Shown in pieces: positions 5,411-13,098 of a DNA stretch of 15,535 nt. The position numbers and the translations under genes are program-made. The DNA comes from Nitrospinota bacterium (GTDB taxonomy: Bacteria > UBA8248). The notes beneath the pieces are model-generated. The model saw only the letters and a list, made by a program, of their open reading frames with translations. It did not search any database and was not told the origin of the DNA. Location of the stretch: assembly GCA_029937135.1 (NCBI GenBank), contig JAPYQX010000027.1, positions 1 to 15,535 on the forward strand, read 5' to 3'. Each line of letters starts with the position of its first letter. Positions within the stretch are counted from its first letter, which is position 1.

Positions 5411-7432
5411 TTAGTTTGAATATTCGGAGGGCTTGAGACTCTCCAGAATTCCGGCGACAGCGCCTCGAAGGGCCTTGAGGAGAGAATCGGGATCGGGGCG
5501 CTTGGGATTGATTTCGCCACTCTCCAATTTTCCGATCAACTCGCCGCGAACATGCTCCCGGATGGAGGCCGGAATACCTTCTGTAGCCTCATTCACCATC
5601 CGCTGAAGAGCATCGGTCCAGACGCTCTCGAATTCCTCACGCGCCGGACCAAAGGAAAACCGCCCGGCCTTTTTTTCCCGTGCCGAAAGCTCCCGCCTCC
5701 TTTTTGCGGTCGCCGCCTCGTCGATGGCGCCCTCTTTCAAGACAACCCCGTAGGCACTCTCCGCGGCCCAGAGCGAGACGAAGCCATCCTCCACATCCCG
5801 CAGGACGGCCTCGGGACGGCGCTCCCAGGGCGGGCCAAAGCCTCCTCCGCCGGCCGTCTCCATGTAAACGGCCCCGTTCACCGGAAGCTCGAGGATATTG
5901 ATCTTCTCGATGAGCTTCTTTCCCTCTCCGGGGATTTCGCTGAAATTGCGTCCGTTGCCGCCCGGCGCGCCGCCGTCGCGGCCCCAGGGCTGGAACCGGA
6001 AACGCTCGAGCGCGCGCGAGGTGACGATCGAGCCCGGCGCGAGAACCCGCATCGAATAGCGCAGGCCGCAGCCGCCGCGGGTGCGGCCCGCCCCGGCCGA
6101 ATCCATGATCAGGCCGCAGGTGTCCACCACGACCGGTGTTTCGGACTCGAGGACCTCGGTCGGAATGTTCCTGTAAAACCCGGTGGTGAAATCCACGCCG
6201 TCGGTACCGTCCTCCGAGGGGCGCGCGCCCGACCCCCCGACGAGGGGCTGGACGATGCTCACTATCCGGTCGCCGGTTGAAAGTTCGGGCGTCGAGACGA
6301 GCATGATCGATCCCTGACCGCAACCGGCCGCCGGAAGCCTGTCCGGCATCGCCTGGCTGAGCGCCCCCAGGACGATGTCGGCGAGCCGGAAAAAACTGGC
6401 CTGTCGCGCTCCGCAGGGCGCATTGGGCTCCGGATTCAGCAAGGATCCCTCCGGGATGGACATATGGACCGGACGGACAAGACCCGAGTTGTAGACCAGA
6501 TCCGGCTTGACCGTCCGCATGTAATTCACCAGCCCGAGCACCAGGAGGTAGTGCCCCTCGTCCCCGTGAGAGGGAATGTTGAAGGCCGCCGAGACCTGCG
6601 GGTCCGTTCCGTCGAAATCGAGGGTCAACTCATCCCCGCGGACCCTGATATTGAGGCGCATCCGGACAGGGCGGCCTCCGGGAACAAAATCCCCCTCGAG
6701 ATAGTCCCAGAACTCGTGGTCGCCATCCGGGATATCCCGGATTATCCCCCGCGCCTGCTCCTCGGCGTAGTTCAGCACTTCATAAAGCGCCTGCCGCAAA
6801 CTCCCTCCACCGAATTTTTCGGCCAGATGATGAAGCCGCTCCTCGGCGCGGCTCAGGGTCCCCAGCAGGGCGAGTAAATCTCCCCGGCAGCGCTCCGGGG
6901 TCCGCGTGTTTCTCAAGAATATGCGAAGTATCTCTTCCCGAATTTCACCGCCCTCGACCAGTTTGGTCACGGGCATCATGACGCCCTCCTGAAACAAATC
7001 CACCGCCGAGGGCGCGACCGATCCGGGGACCATGCCGCCCACATCGGTGCAGTGAATAAACGCGCAGGCAAAGCAGATGAGTTCCCCGCCATGATAGATA
7101 GGCCGCCAGCCGAAGACATCGGGCAGGTGGGCGACCAATCCCCGGCTCTCGTCTGGATCGTTGGTGAACCAGACATCGCCCTCCCGGTAGGGCCCGCCCG
7201 CATCGATGACGGCCTTGTAGTTTTGCCCGATGGCCACCCAAAGGCCGATGCGCTGGGAGCAAGCGGCCACCTCGCCCTCGGGGGTGACAAGGGCGACTAC
7301 GAAGTCCTGCGTCTCCTTGACGAAAACCGTATGTCCGCAACGGGTCATCATCTCGCCCATCTCCTCGACGATGCCCTGCATCTGACAGCGCATCACTTCG
7401 AGCAGAACCGGGTCCATTTTTTTTCCGTTCAT
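5411..7432 (-). CDS. hyuB: Hydantoinase B / oxoprolinase family protein (HyuB) with ~80-residue C-terminal extension
   Basis: This 673-residue protein is the B component of an ATP-dependent hydantoinase/5-oxoprolinase/acetone-carboxylase-type enzyme. It opens with the family's MDPVLLEVMR, has GDVWFTNDP (85-93), DVGGMVPGS (130-138), an EGV...PVTKL stretch, and the Gly-rich GGGGFG segment followed by RDVEDGFVS near the end of the common core. The usual HHxDxGG reads IHCTDVGG (126-133), and the usual NDPYxGGTH region reads NDPDESRGLVAH, so the metal-site loop is divergent. After the core, from about residue 591, there is an 83-residue extension beginning RFSFGPAREEF; I recall similar tails in some HyuB relatives. 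The ATG at 7432 is preferred over an upstream codon because GAGG lies 7 bases before it and it overlaps the HyuA stop as ATGA. The gene converges on the 442-aa gene with a 32-base gap. Confidence 0.92.
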   Translation of the reverse strand: MNGKKMDPVLLEVMRCQMQGIVEEMGEMMTRCGHTVFVKETQDFVVALVTPEGEVAACSQRIGLWVAIGQNYKAVIDAGGPYREGDVWFTNDPDESRGLVAHLPDVFGWRPIYHGGELICFACAFIHCTDVGGMVPGSVAPSAVDLFQEGVMMPVTKLVEGGEIREEILRIFLRNTRTPERCRGDLLALLGTLSRAEERLHHLAEKFGGGSLRQALYEVLNYAEEQARGIIRDIPDGDHEFWDYLEGDFVPGGRPVRMRLNIRVRGDELTLDFDGTDPQVSAAFNIPSHGDEGHYLLVLGLVNYMRTVKPDLVYNSGLVRPVHMSIPEGSLLNPEPNAPCGARQASFFRLADIVLGALSQAMPDRLPAAGCGQGSIMLVSTPELSTGDRIVSIVQPLVGGSGARPSEDGTDGVDFTTGFYRNIPTEVLESETPVVVDTCGLIMDSAGAGRTRGGCGLRYSMRVLAPGSIVTSRALERFRFQPWGRDGGAPGGNGRNFSEIPGEGKKLIEKINILELPVNGAVYMETAGGGGFGPPWERRPEAVLRDVEDGFVSLWAAESAYGVVLKEGAIDEAATAKRRRELSAREKKAGRFSFGPAREEFESVWTDALQRMVNEATEGIPASIREHVRGELIGKLESGEINPKRPDPDSLLKALRGAVAGILESLKPSEYSN

Positions 7433-9477
7433 GATTTCGCCTCGGCGCGAATATTTCCCCGCGCATCCACCCAAAACTCAAATCGGGGGGTGATGAATAT
7501 CGTCGTGTCGTACTGCGTCACCACGGCGGGGCCCCGAAGACGGACCCCCGGGAGGAGGTCCGAACGCCGGTAGACTTTTGCCGCCACGCGCTCTCCCCGG
7601 TAGAGTACGCGGCGCTCCTCCACTGGCGTCGGCGCGCCCGCCTGCGGCGGCGCACCAGGGGCGGCCGCGAGCGGATTCCCGCCGGGAATCGGCAATGGAT
7701 TCCGCACCTTGGCCAAAAGCCTGAGCTGGAGCACCTCGATTGGGCACCCCTCGTCCTGATAACCGTATACCTGTTTGTAGCGCTGCCGAAAGGCATCCCC
7801 ATACGAATCAGAGGCCGCGCCGCTACCCAGTTCGACGGTGAGATCGAAGGATTGACCCTCGAAGCGCATGTCGGCGCTTCGCTCCAAGGTGGCGGTCTCA
7901 GGTGAAATTCCCTGGGCGGTGAGCCAACCGGCGGCCTCGGTCTCTAACCCCTCAAAAACCTCCTCGAGCGCCCGGCGCTCCGAGAGATTTTTTCGGACAC
8001 TTCGGACAAAATCCATCTGAAGATCAGTCAGCGCCGCCCCGAGAGCGCACATCGCCCCGGGAGGCCGTGGAATGAGGAGATGCGAGAGTCCGGCCTCCTC
8101 GGCCAGAAAAAAAGCGTGGGTGGGTCCCGCTCCTCCATAGGGAACCAGCGTAAAATCACGATGATCGACTCCGTAGCGGGCGATCATGGGAAGGAATTCG
8201 GCGTACATGTTCGCCGTGGCGATACGGATGATCGCCTCAGCGGCCTCGGCGGCGGCGAGGCCAAGCCGTCCGCCGAGGGAGGCCACCGCCTCCTCGGCCA
8301 GACGGGGGGAAAGCACCATTTTTCCGCCCAAGAAATCCCCGGGGCCGACGATCCCCGAAACCAGATAAGCGTCCGTGACGGTGGCCTCCTCACCGCCATA
8401 CCCGTAGCAGGCAGGCCCCGGCCTCGCGCCGGCCGAGCGCGGCCCCACCTTCAACACTCCCTGATCGTCCACCCAGGCGATGGAACCCCCACCCGCTCCG
8501 AGTGTGTTGATTGCAATGGTGGGCATGAACAAGGGAAATTCGCCGATGGCGCTCTCCGAGCTGAACCGGGGCATTCCGTCCACCACCGCCATGTCGGCGC
8601 TTGTCCCCCCCATGTCGAGGGTGAAAAAGCGCTCCATCCCCTCTTCCCGCGCCTCTTTGACCGCCGCCATCACACCCGAGGCTGGCCCGGAAAGCATCGT
8701 TCTCACAGGAATACGCGCCGCGTCCAGAACCGACATGGTGCCGCCGTTCGATTGGGTGACCAGAAGCGGACACCCGACACCCATCCGGCGGAGCCCCTCT
8801 TCGAGGCGGAGGTAGTAGCTCTCCATCGCCGGGCCCGTGTAGGCGTTCATCACGGCGATCAGCGTGCGTTCGTACTCGCGTTGCTGGGGCCAGGTTTCCT
8901 CCGAAGTGCACAAATATAAATCGGGCCATTGGCCGGAGACAATTTCCCGGGCCCGGCGTTCGTGCTCGGGGTTCGAATAGGAGTGAAGAAAACAGATGGC
9001 GATTGCCTCAACGCCCGCTTCGACGAGCTCTCCAGCCGCCGCAATCACCGAATCCGGCTCCAGGGGCCGGAGAACGGTTCCGTCGGCCATCATCCGCTCG
9101 GAAACTTCCCGGACACGGGCCCTTCTGACAAGCGGAACCGGCCGCGCCGCATCGTAGCTCGGCGCGTCGGGAAGGCGTGTTCTGCGAATCTCCAGAACAT
9201 CACGGTAGCCCCGGGTGATCAGGAGACCCGTATCGACTCCGGCGCGCTGGATGACGGTATTAAGCGCGAGCGTGGTGCCCGCTCCAAAATAAGTGATTTC
9301 GCCCGGCTCGACTCCGGCGTCATCGAGAGATTCACGAACGCCCAAGAGCACCCCCTGGACGGGATCCTCGGGCGTCGTCGGCACCTTGTGGACTATCAGG
9401 CGGCCGTCTCCCTCACTCACAAGGGCGCAGTCCGTGAACGTTCCTCCTACATCAACGCCTATCCGCCAGCCGCTCAA
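7429..9477 (-). CDS. hyuA: Hydantoinase A / oxoprolinase family protein (HyuA)
   Basis: This ~682-residue protein is the ATP-binding A component that partners HyuB. It carries the actin-fold phosphate loop GVDVGGTFTD (7-16), the LSGPASG turn (262-268), the second phosphate motif LDMGGTSADM (287-296) and the conserved GAGGGSI followed by VGPRSAGARPGPACYG. The family uses ATP to open cyclic amides (5-oxoproline, N-methylhydantoin) or, in relatives, to carboxylate ketones; nothing here reveals the substrate. The start is set at TTG 9477, because GGGAG at 9485-9489 lies 7 bases upstream and translation would begin M-S-G-W-R-I-G as usual for the family. A GTG at 9498 is the alternative, adding seven residues but with a poor ribosome site. 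Its stop TGA shares bases with the HyuB ATG, so the two are coupled. Confidence 0.92.
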   Translation of the reverse strand: MSGWRIGVDVGGTFTDCALVSEGDGRLIVHKVPTTPEDPVQGVLLGVRESLDDAGVEPGEITYFGAGTTLALNTVIQRAGVDTGLLITRGYRDVLEIRRTRLPDAPSYDAARPVPLVRRARVREVSERMMADGTVLRPLEPDSVIAAAGELVEAGVEAIAICFLHSYSNPEHERRAREIVSGQWPDLYLCTSEETWPQQREYERTLIAVMNAYTGPAMESYYLRLEEGLRRMGVGCPLLVTQSNGGTMSVLDAARIPVRTMLSGPASGVMAAVKEAREEGMERFFTLDMGGTSADMAVVDGMPRFSSESAIGEFPLFMPTIAINTLGAGGGSIAWVDDQGVLKVGPRSAGARPGPACYGYGGEEATVTDAYLVSGIVGPGDFLGGKMVLSPRLAEEAVASLGGRLGLAAAEAAEAIIRIATANMYAEFLPMIARYGVDHRDFTLVPYGGAGPTHAFFLAEEAGLSHLLIPRPPGAMCALGAALTDLQMDFVRSVRKNLSERRALEEVFEGLETEAAGWLTAQGISPETATLERSADMRFEGQSFDLTVELGSGAASDSYGDAFRQRYKQVYGYQDEGCPIEVLQLRLLAKVRNPLPIPGGNPLAAAPGAPPQAGAPTPVEERRVLYRGERVAAKVYRRSDLLPGVRLRGPAVVTQYDTTIFITPRFEFWVDARGNIRAEAKS

Positions 9478-9514
9478 GGTCTTTCTCCCGGCGGACACAT
9501 AAGGCCGCCATCAT

Positions 9515-9542
9515 CCGGACGCCCGCCCGCCGGACGCCCGCC
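9515..9542. repeat. 13-bp tandem direct repeat upstream of hyuA
   Basis: CCGGACGCCCGCC occurs at 9515-9527 and again at 9530-9542, with two bases between, just upstream of the hyuA start. Tandem 13-mers at a 15-base period near a promoter could bind a regulator, but GC-rich slippage duplication explains them equally well. Confidence 0.5.
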
Positions 9543-9563
9543 AGCGATATTTTTCCCGCTGGC
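9540..9563. promoter_or_regulatory. Inverted repeat upstream of hyuA (possible operator)
   Basis: Perfect 7-bp arms GCCAGCG (9540-9546) and CGCTGGC (9557-9563) flank a 10-base AT-rich centre. This lies about 65 bases upstream of the hyuA start. The geometry suits either a dimeric repressor/activator site or a leader hairpin. It partly overlaps the direct repeat next to it. On the minus strand a TTGACC (complement of 9613-9618) sits further upstream as a possible -35 box, but I see no good -10 at 16-18 bases from it. Function is inference. Confidence 0.4.
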
Positions 9564-9730
9564 AGTGCGGTTCGGCAGGCTGCCCCTTGTCATCATGAAT
9601 GTCATCGGCACCGGTCAATTGTAGATGGAGCGGATCCCCCGTGGCAATCTTGGCCGGCGGTGATGGGACAGGAAATTCGAGGATCGTATCGGAACGCTTG
9701 AGAGAAGAACAGATCCCGGCGGTGTTGGCG

Positions 9731-9749
9731 AAAACCCGGGAAACCGGGG
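9731..9749 (-). terminator. Weak terminator-like hairpin after the EAL remnant
   Basis: Read on the minus strand, CCCGG and CCGGG pair around a 4-base TTTC loop and are followed by TTTT. It lies about 10 bases past the stop of the EAL remnant, the right place for its old terminator. The stem is only 5 bp and the T run is short, so confidence is low. Confidence 0.25.
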
Positions 9750-9758
9750 CGGGCTGAA

Positions 9759-10148
9759 TCAGTCGGTGTTATTCACCAAAATCCATTCCATGAAGCTCTC
9801 CGCGGGAAGCGGTTTTGAAACAAAATATCCTTGCATGGCGTGGCAGCCACGCTCATTGAGGAAACGCAGTTGTTCTTCGGTTTCGACACCCTCGGCAACG
9901 ACCTCAAAATTCATATCATGCGCCAGAGCGATAATGGCGGAGGCAAGGGCTACATCATCTCTGCTTTGAGGTATTTTCTGCATGAACAAGCGGTCGATCT
10001 TCAGCTTATCGATCGGAAAGCGGGTCAGGTAGCTCAGCGAGGAATATCCGGTCCCAAAATCGTCGACTAGGATATTCACTCCCATATCCTTGATATGGTT
10101 CATCATTTTTATCGAGAGTTCGACATCGTTCATGGCGACACTTTCCGA
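9759..10148 (-). pseudogene. Truncated EAL-domain (cyclic-di-GMP phosphodiesterase) remnant
   Basis: From the ATG at 10133 the frame encodes 124 residues that match the C-terminal half of an EAL domain: DDFGTGYSSLSYL, FPIDKLKID, VVAEGVETEEQL, and GCHAMQGYFVSKPLP. EAL proteins hydrolyse cyclic-di-GMP; this piece lacks the N-terminal half of the barrel with the EAL signature and any sensor or GGDEF domain. Homology continues five codons upstream of the ATG (SESVA, the family's TESV stretch) to an in-frame TGA at 10149-10151, so the ATG is not a natural start. Beyond that the sequence is AT-rich and not recognisably EAL in any frame, although a 2-base deletion near 10147 could account for the break. 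I read this as the surviving 3' end of a larger signalling gene, not a functional enzyme. Confidence 0.82.
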
Positions 10149-10210
10149 TCACGGCCACTAAAAGTCCCAAAGTTAAAATCCGCGACAAATCCAGTCAATA
10201 ACCTGAGTAC

Positions 10211-10247
10211 AAAAATAAGGGCCCCGACAAACAGCCGGAGCCTTTAT
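10211..10247 (-). terminator. Rho-independent terminator for the TRAP-to-oxidoreductase unit
   Basis: On the minus strand, an 11-bp stem (arms 10237-10247 and 10215-10225, one mismatch and one G-T type pair, GC-rich at the loop end) with an 11-base loop is followed by a run of T (complement of A at 10211-10215). It lies about 90 bases past the stop of the Gfo/Idh/MocA gene and is oriented to end that transcript. Confidence 0.6.
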
Positions 10248-10255
10248 TCCCTACG

Positions 10256-10306
10256 GAAACCGAGAAAATAAACTTTTCGAAGAAACCGAAAAACAAACTC
10301 TTCGTA
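10256..10306. repeat. Imperfect tandem duplication in an AT-rich spacer
   Basis: Two ~26-base units beginning GAAACCGA start at 10256 and 10282. Aligned with one single-base gap they differ by about two substitutions up to their common TTCG. The units lie in an A-rich stretch that runs into long A tracts at 10306-10320, between the Gfo/Idh/MocA stop and the terminator hairpin. No coding frame covers them. Confidence 0.55.
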
Positions 10307-10335
10307 AAAACAAAAAAAAACTTATCGTTTATTTT

Positions 10336-11331
10336 TTACCGGAAATCAGATACATCCATGGCCTTTCCGGTGTTGACGCTTTCAATAATCGCCTCCAGGA
10401 CCGCCACAACTTCCAACCCTTCGGCTCCGCTGGTTTCGGGCTTGTCCCCACTCCGGATGCACTGCGCGAACTCCAACAACTCGTCCGCCAGAGCATCGCC
10501 CTGCTCCACGGGGATTTCGCTCCGCGAGTCTTCTCCTTTTTTCTGAAGATATAGCTTTGCCCCGTCTGCTTCGCTCCAGGCGTTTCCCTCGGTGCCGTAA
10601 ACCGCAGTCGTGATGATCGGAGGAATCACGATACTTGTCTGCAGATAGCCTAGGGGGCCGTTTTCGAATTCCATTCCGATGATTGAAACGTCATCGAGAT
10701 TTCCACCCGCGAAAAGCTTTTTACTGAATGCGAACACTCGCTTGATCGGACCCGCGAGATAGTGGAAATTATCCAGCTTATGAACCCCGAGAGCGGCCAT
10801 CCCGCCCACCGGGCACTCCTCCCGATTGTTTCGCCAACCCTGCCGCGGGACCTGGCCGTTCGCATTGCAAATATTCGCCTCAAGCTGGTGGATCATCCCC
10901 AACTCGTTTTTATCAATCATCTCGCGAAGGCGCCGAGTGGCGCCCATGCGCCGGCGGTGGTGGCCCACCTGCAAAACGACACCGGCTTTCCCGGCCGCTT
11001 CCATCGCGCGCTTTCCTCCAGCCACGGTGATCGTGAAAGGCTTTTCGACAAAAACGTGCTTGCCAGCCGATACGGCCTCGACAATAACATCGTCATGGGT
11101 GGAATGGGGCGTCGCAACGATTACTCCTTCCACCTCGTCATCACTCAGAAGTTCATCGAGACTGGCGGCCGACCTGCAACCCACATCCTTTTCAAACGCT
11201 TTCCTGGTTTCCTCGGTCCTCGAGAACCCGGAGACGATTTTGGCCTCGCCGCCGCGATCCACCGCTTCCGCGAGTTTTCCTGCCCACCGTCCGACGCCGA
11301 TGATTCCCAAACCCACTTTATCCGCTGGCAT
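10336..11331 (-). CDS. Gfo/Idh/MocA-family NAD(P)-dependent oxidoreductase
   Basis: This 331-residue protein is a cytoplasmic oxidoreductase. The N-terminal Rossmann fold shows GIIGVGRWAG (9-18) for nucleotide binding, and the family's EKP motif is at 96-98 (Lys97 is the usual catalytic/cofactor lysine). The C-terminal domain carries GGMAALGVHKLD (176-187), where His184 and Asp187 correspond to the usual substrate-binding pair. Family members oxidise or reduce sugars, inositols, dihydrodiols or similar polyols; the substrate is not evident. The ATG at 11331 has a near-perfect AGGAGG six bases upstream. It is the last gene of the five-gene leftward unit, starting 81 bases after the amidohydrolase stop, and is followed by a terminator hairpin. 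Confidence 0.94.
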   Translation of the reverse strand: MPADKVGLGIIGVGRWAGKLAEAVDRGGEAKIVSGFSRTEETRKAFEKDVGCRSAASLDELLSDDEVEGVIVATPHSTHDDVIVEAVSAGKHVFVEKPFTITVAGGKRAMEAAGKAGVVLQVGHHRRRMGATRRLREMIDKNELGMIHQLEANICNANGQVPRQGWRNNREECPVGGMAALGVHKLDNFHYLAGPIKRVFAFSKKLFAGGNLDDVSIIGMEFENGPLGYLQTSIVIPPIITTAVYGTEGNAWSEADGAKLYLQKKGEDSRSEIPVEQGDALADELLEFAQCIRSGDKPETSGAEGLEVVAVLEAIIESVNTGKAMDVSDFR

Positions 11332-11412
11332 AATTTCCTCCTGTATATCTCAAAATTCCATAATATTTCGAAATTCACCGTTGAGGGAACGGATAATCAT
11401 TCCTATCCACCC

Positions 11413-12297
11413 TTAGAACCCGTACAACACAGTGGGGTTGTCCACTAAAATTTTCTTCAGTACCGCCTCGTCTGGCGCCCAGTCGCCCAGCTGATCCAGC
11501 AGGTCGGCGTCGTTCGGCGTGAATTTGAAGAAATAAACATGGGGCCAGTCCGAGCCCCATATCATCCTGTCGGGATTGGCTTCCACCAGTGCTCTCCCGA
11601 ATGGATCCACATCGGTGTAAGGAGGACGATCCAATCCAGTGATTCGGTTGGGCGCAGTCAGCTTGACCCAGGTGCGCCCCTCCCGGACCAGATCGAGAAA
11701 CTCCTGGAAACCCGGATTCTCAATTCCCTCGGAGGTGGGTACGTAGCCCAGATGACCGAAAACCGAATCCACCGGCAGCCCCGCGATGGTTTTCCCGAGA
11801 TCCGGAAAATCGTTCACATGAATAAGAAACTCGATGTGCCAGCCGAGGCCCTTGATGCGGTCGGCGATTTTCCCGATTTCATCGAAACCAGAAAACGGGT
11901 TGCCGCCCGGATCGGCCAGGTTGATGCGAATGCCCCTCACGCCGGCATCGTTCATTTGCTCGAGTTCTTTGTCAGAAACAGTGCCATCCACCGCCGCGAC
12001 AGCACGAAGGCGGCCACCCGTTTCGGCGAGAGCGTCCATGATCATCGAGTTATCGGTGCCGTAGGCACTGGCCTGAACCAATACCCCGCGCTCGATCCCG
12101 AGGATTTCGTGGAGCTTGAAATAATCCTCTATTGGGCAGGGAGGCGGCGTATAGCCCCGCCGAGGGGACAGAGGGTACTTGTCCTCGGAGCCAAAAATAT
12201 GGGCGTGCGTGTCGCAAGCACCGGGGGGCGTCTTGAGCCGGGGCGCTCTGGTATCAGGGTCGGGGCCCGGACACAGAGGATATCTCTCGTCCTGCAT
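11413..12297 (-). CDS. Amidohydrolase family 2 (2-pyrone-4,6-dicarboxylate hydrolase-like)
   Basis: This 294-residue TIM-barrel hydrolase belongs to the amidohydrolase-2 group. It has the strand-1 HxH (His31 and His33 in DTHAHIFG), RGIRINL (121-127), His182 in GHLGYVP, VKLTAPNRI (211-219) and the terminal-strand Asp250 in WGSDWPH. The pattern and the residue positions resemble LigI, which hydrolyses the lactone 2-pyrone-4,6-dicarboxylate, and related lactonases of aromatic or sugar catabolism. Reaction here: probably hydrolysis of a lactone or cyclic ester; substrate unknown. The start at 12297 is chosen for its AAGGAG ribosome site; an ATG at 12336 is in frame but has no Shine-Dalgarno and adds non-conserved residues. 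It follows the class II aldolase gene by 70 bases on the same strand. Confidence 0.92.
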   Translation of the reverse strand: MQDERYPLCPGPDPDTRAPRLKTPPGACDTHAHIFGSEDKYPLSPRRGYTPPPCPIEDYFKLHEILGIERGVLVQASAYGTDNSMIMDALAETGGRLRAVAAVDGTVSDKELEQMNDAGVRGIRINLADPGGNPFSGFDEIGKIADRIKGLGWHIEFLIHVNDFPDLGKTIAGLPVDSVFGHLGYVPTSEGIENPGFQEFLDLVREGRTWVKLTAPNRITGLDRPPYTDVDPFGRALVEANPDRMIWGSDWPHVYFFKFTPNDADLLDQLGDWAPDEAVLKKILVDNPTVLYGF

Positions 12298-12367
12298 CAC
12301 TTCTCCTTCAACATAGAACGGGGAGCGAGGAGGCATACTCTACAAGGCGGCTGCGCCCGAAGAAAAG

Positions 12368-13087
12368 CTAGGCACCGAAATCGGGGAACTGCTTGCGGAT
12401 TTGCCGCTCGTAGTAATTCCATGAAAATTCGTAAAGAAGGTCGTAGGGAGCGTTTAACCCTAGTTTTCGGGCAAGGGCGTCGTCGAGGGGCCGCGCCGCG
12501 CCGCCTTGGTAGGCGAGGAGCTGGGTCTGTGCGGCCTTCTCCAGATAGACGGCACGCATACACGCCTCTCGAACGTCCTTCCCATGGGTCAAAATGCCGT
12601 GATAGGTAATGATCGATGCGGGGCAATCTCCCATCCGATCCAAAATAGCCTCGGCCAGCTCGAAAGTGTAAACCCGATCAGGGGTCTCATCGAAGAGGGG
12701 GACGCCATTCGCGAAAAAATAGGTTCCGAACTGATCGAAGGGCTCGATGCTCTTGCCCTGGGCCGCCACGGCCAGGCAATAAGGCGCGTGGGTGTGGACG
12801 GCGGCCGCCATTTGGGGATGGTCCCTGAACATCGCCGCGAAAAGGACCCATTCGTTGTGCTTGCGCCCCTCACCCTCGACGATGTTTCCCTCATAGTCGA
12901 TACGGAGGAGATCCCCGGGATGTACCTCATCAAGACCCATGGGCATCTGCTTCATCCAGAACGAAGCGCCGCCGGCCGCCCGCGCGCCGACAAAGCCCAA
13001 AATAGCGTCAGACTGGCCCAGGAAGCCGAGTATCCGGCCCGCGAGGGTGACTTGGTAGCGAATTTCAGGTTCGGTGGTGCTGGTCAT
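12368..13087 (-). CDS. Class II aldolase/adducin family protein
   Basis: This 239-residue protein has the metal-binding histidines of class II (zinc) aldolases, His98 and His100 in VHTHAPY, and the later His163 in YHGILTHG; Glu79 in HNEW sits at the usual catalytic-acid position. The N-terminal phosphate-binding motif typical of fuculose/rhamnulose-phosphate aldolases (TSGNxS) is absent and reads GFVGARA, so a non-phosphorylated substrate is likely, as in the 4-hydroxy-acid decarboxylase or epimerase-like branch of the family. The ATG at 13087 has AGGAG at good spacing. It starts 11 bases after the isochorismatase stop, so the two are probably co-translated. The cleavage or decarboxylation substrate is not known. 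Confidence 0.93.
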   Translation of the reverse strand: MTSTTEPEIRYQVTLAGRILGFLGQSDAILGFVGARAAGGASFWMKQMPMGLDEVHPGDLLRIDYEGNIVEGEGRKHNEWVLFAAMFRDHPQMAAAVHTHAPYCLAVAAQGKSIEPFDQFGTYFFANGVPLFDETPDRVYTFELAEAILDRMGDCPASIITYHGILTHGKDVREACMRAVYLEKAAQTQLLAYQGGAARPLDDALARKLGLNAPYDLLYEFSWNYYERQIRKQFPDFGA

Positions 13088-13098
13088 TCAAGTTTCTC

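Noticed and set aside
10006..10188. A short - strand frame overlapping the EAL remnant
   Set aside because: It is a different frame from the EAL homology and has no family match. Its first residues could be EAL sequence displaced by an indel, but the similarity is too weak to claim.
10300..10337. A/T-only hairpin with long A and T tracts just after the Gfo/Idh/MocA stop
   Set aside because: The pairing is only A-T and not GC-rich, so it is a poor terminator; the hairpin at 10211-10247 is better.
11539..12609. A 356-codon open frame on the + strand
   Set aside because: It is antisense to the amidohydrolase and class II aldolase genes, whose motifs and ribosome sites are clear. Its translation is Arg/His-rich with no recognisable motif.
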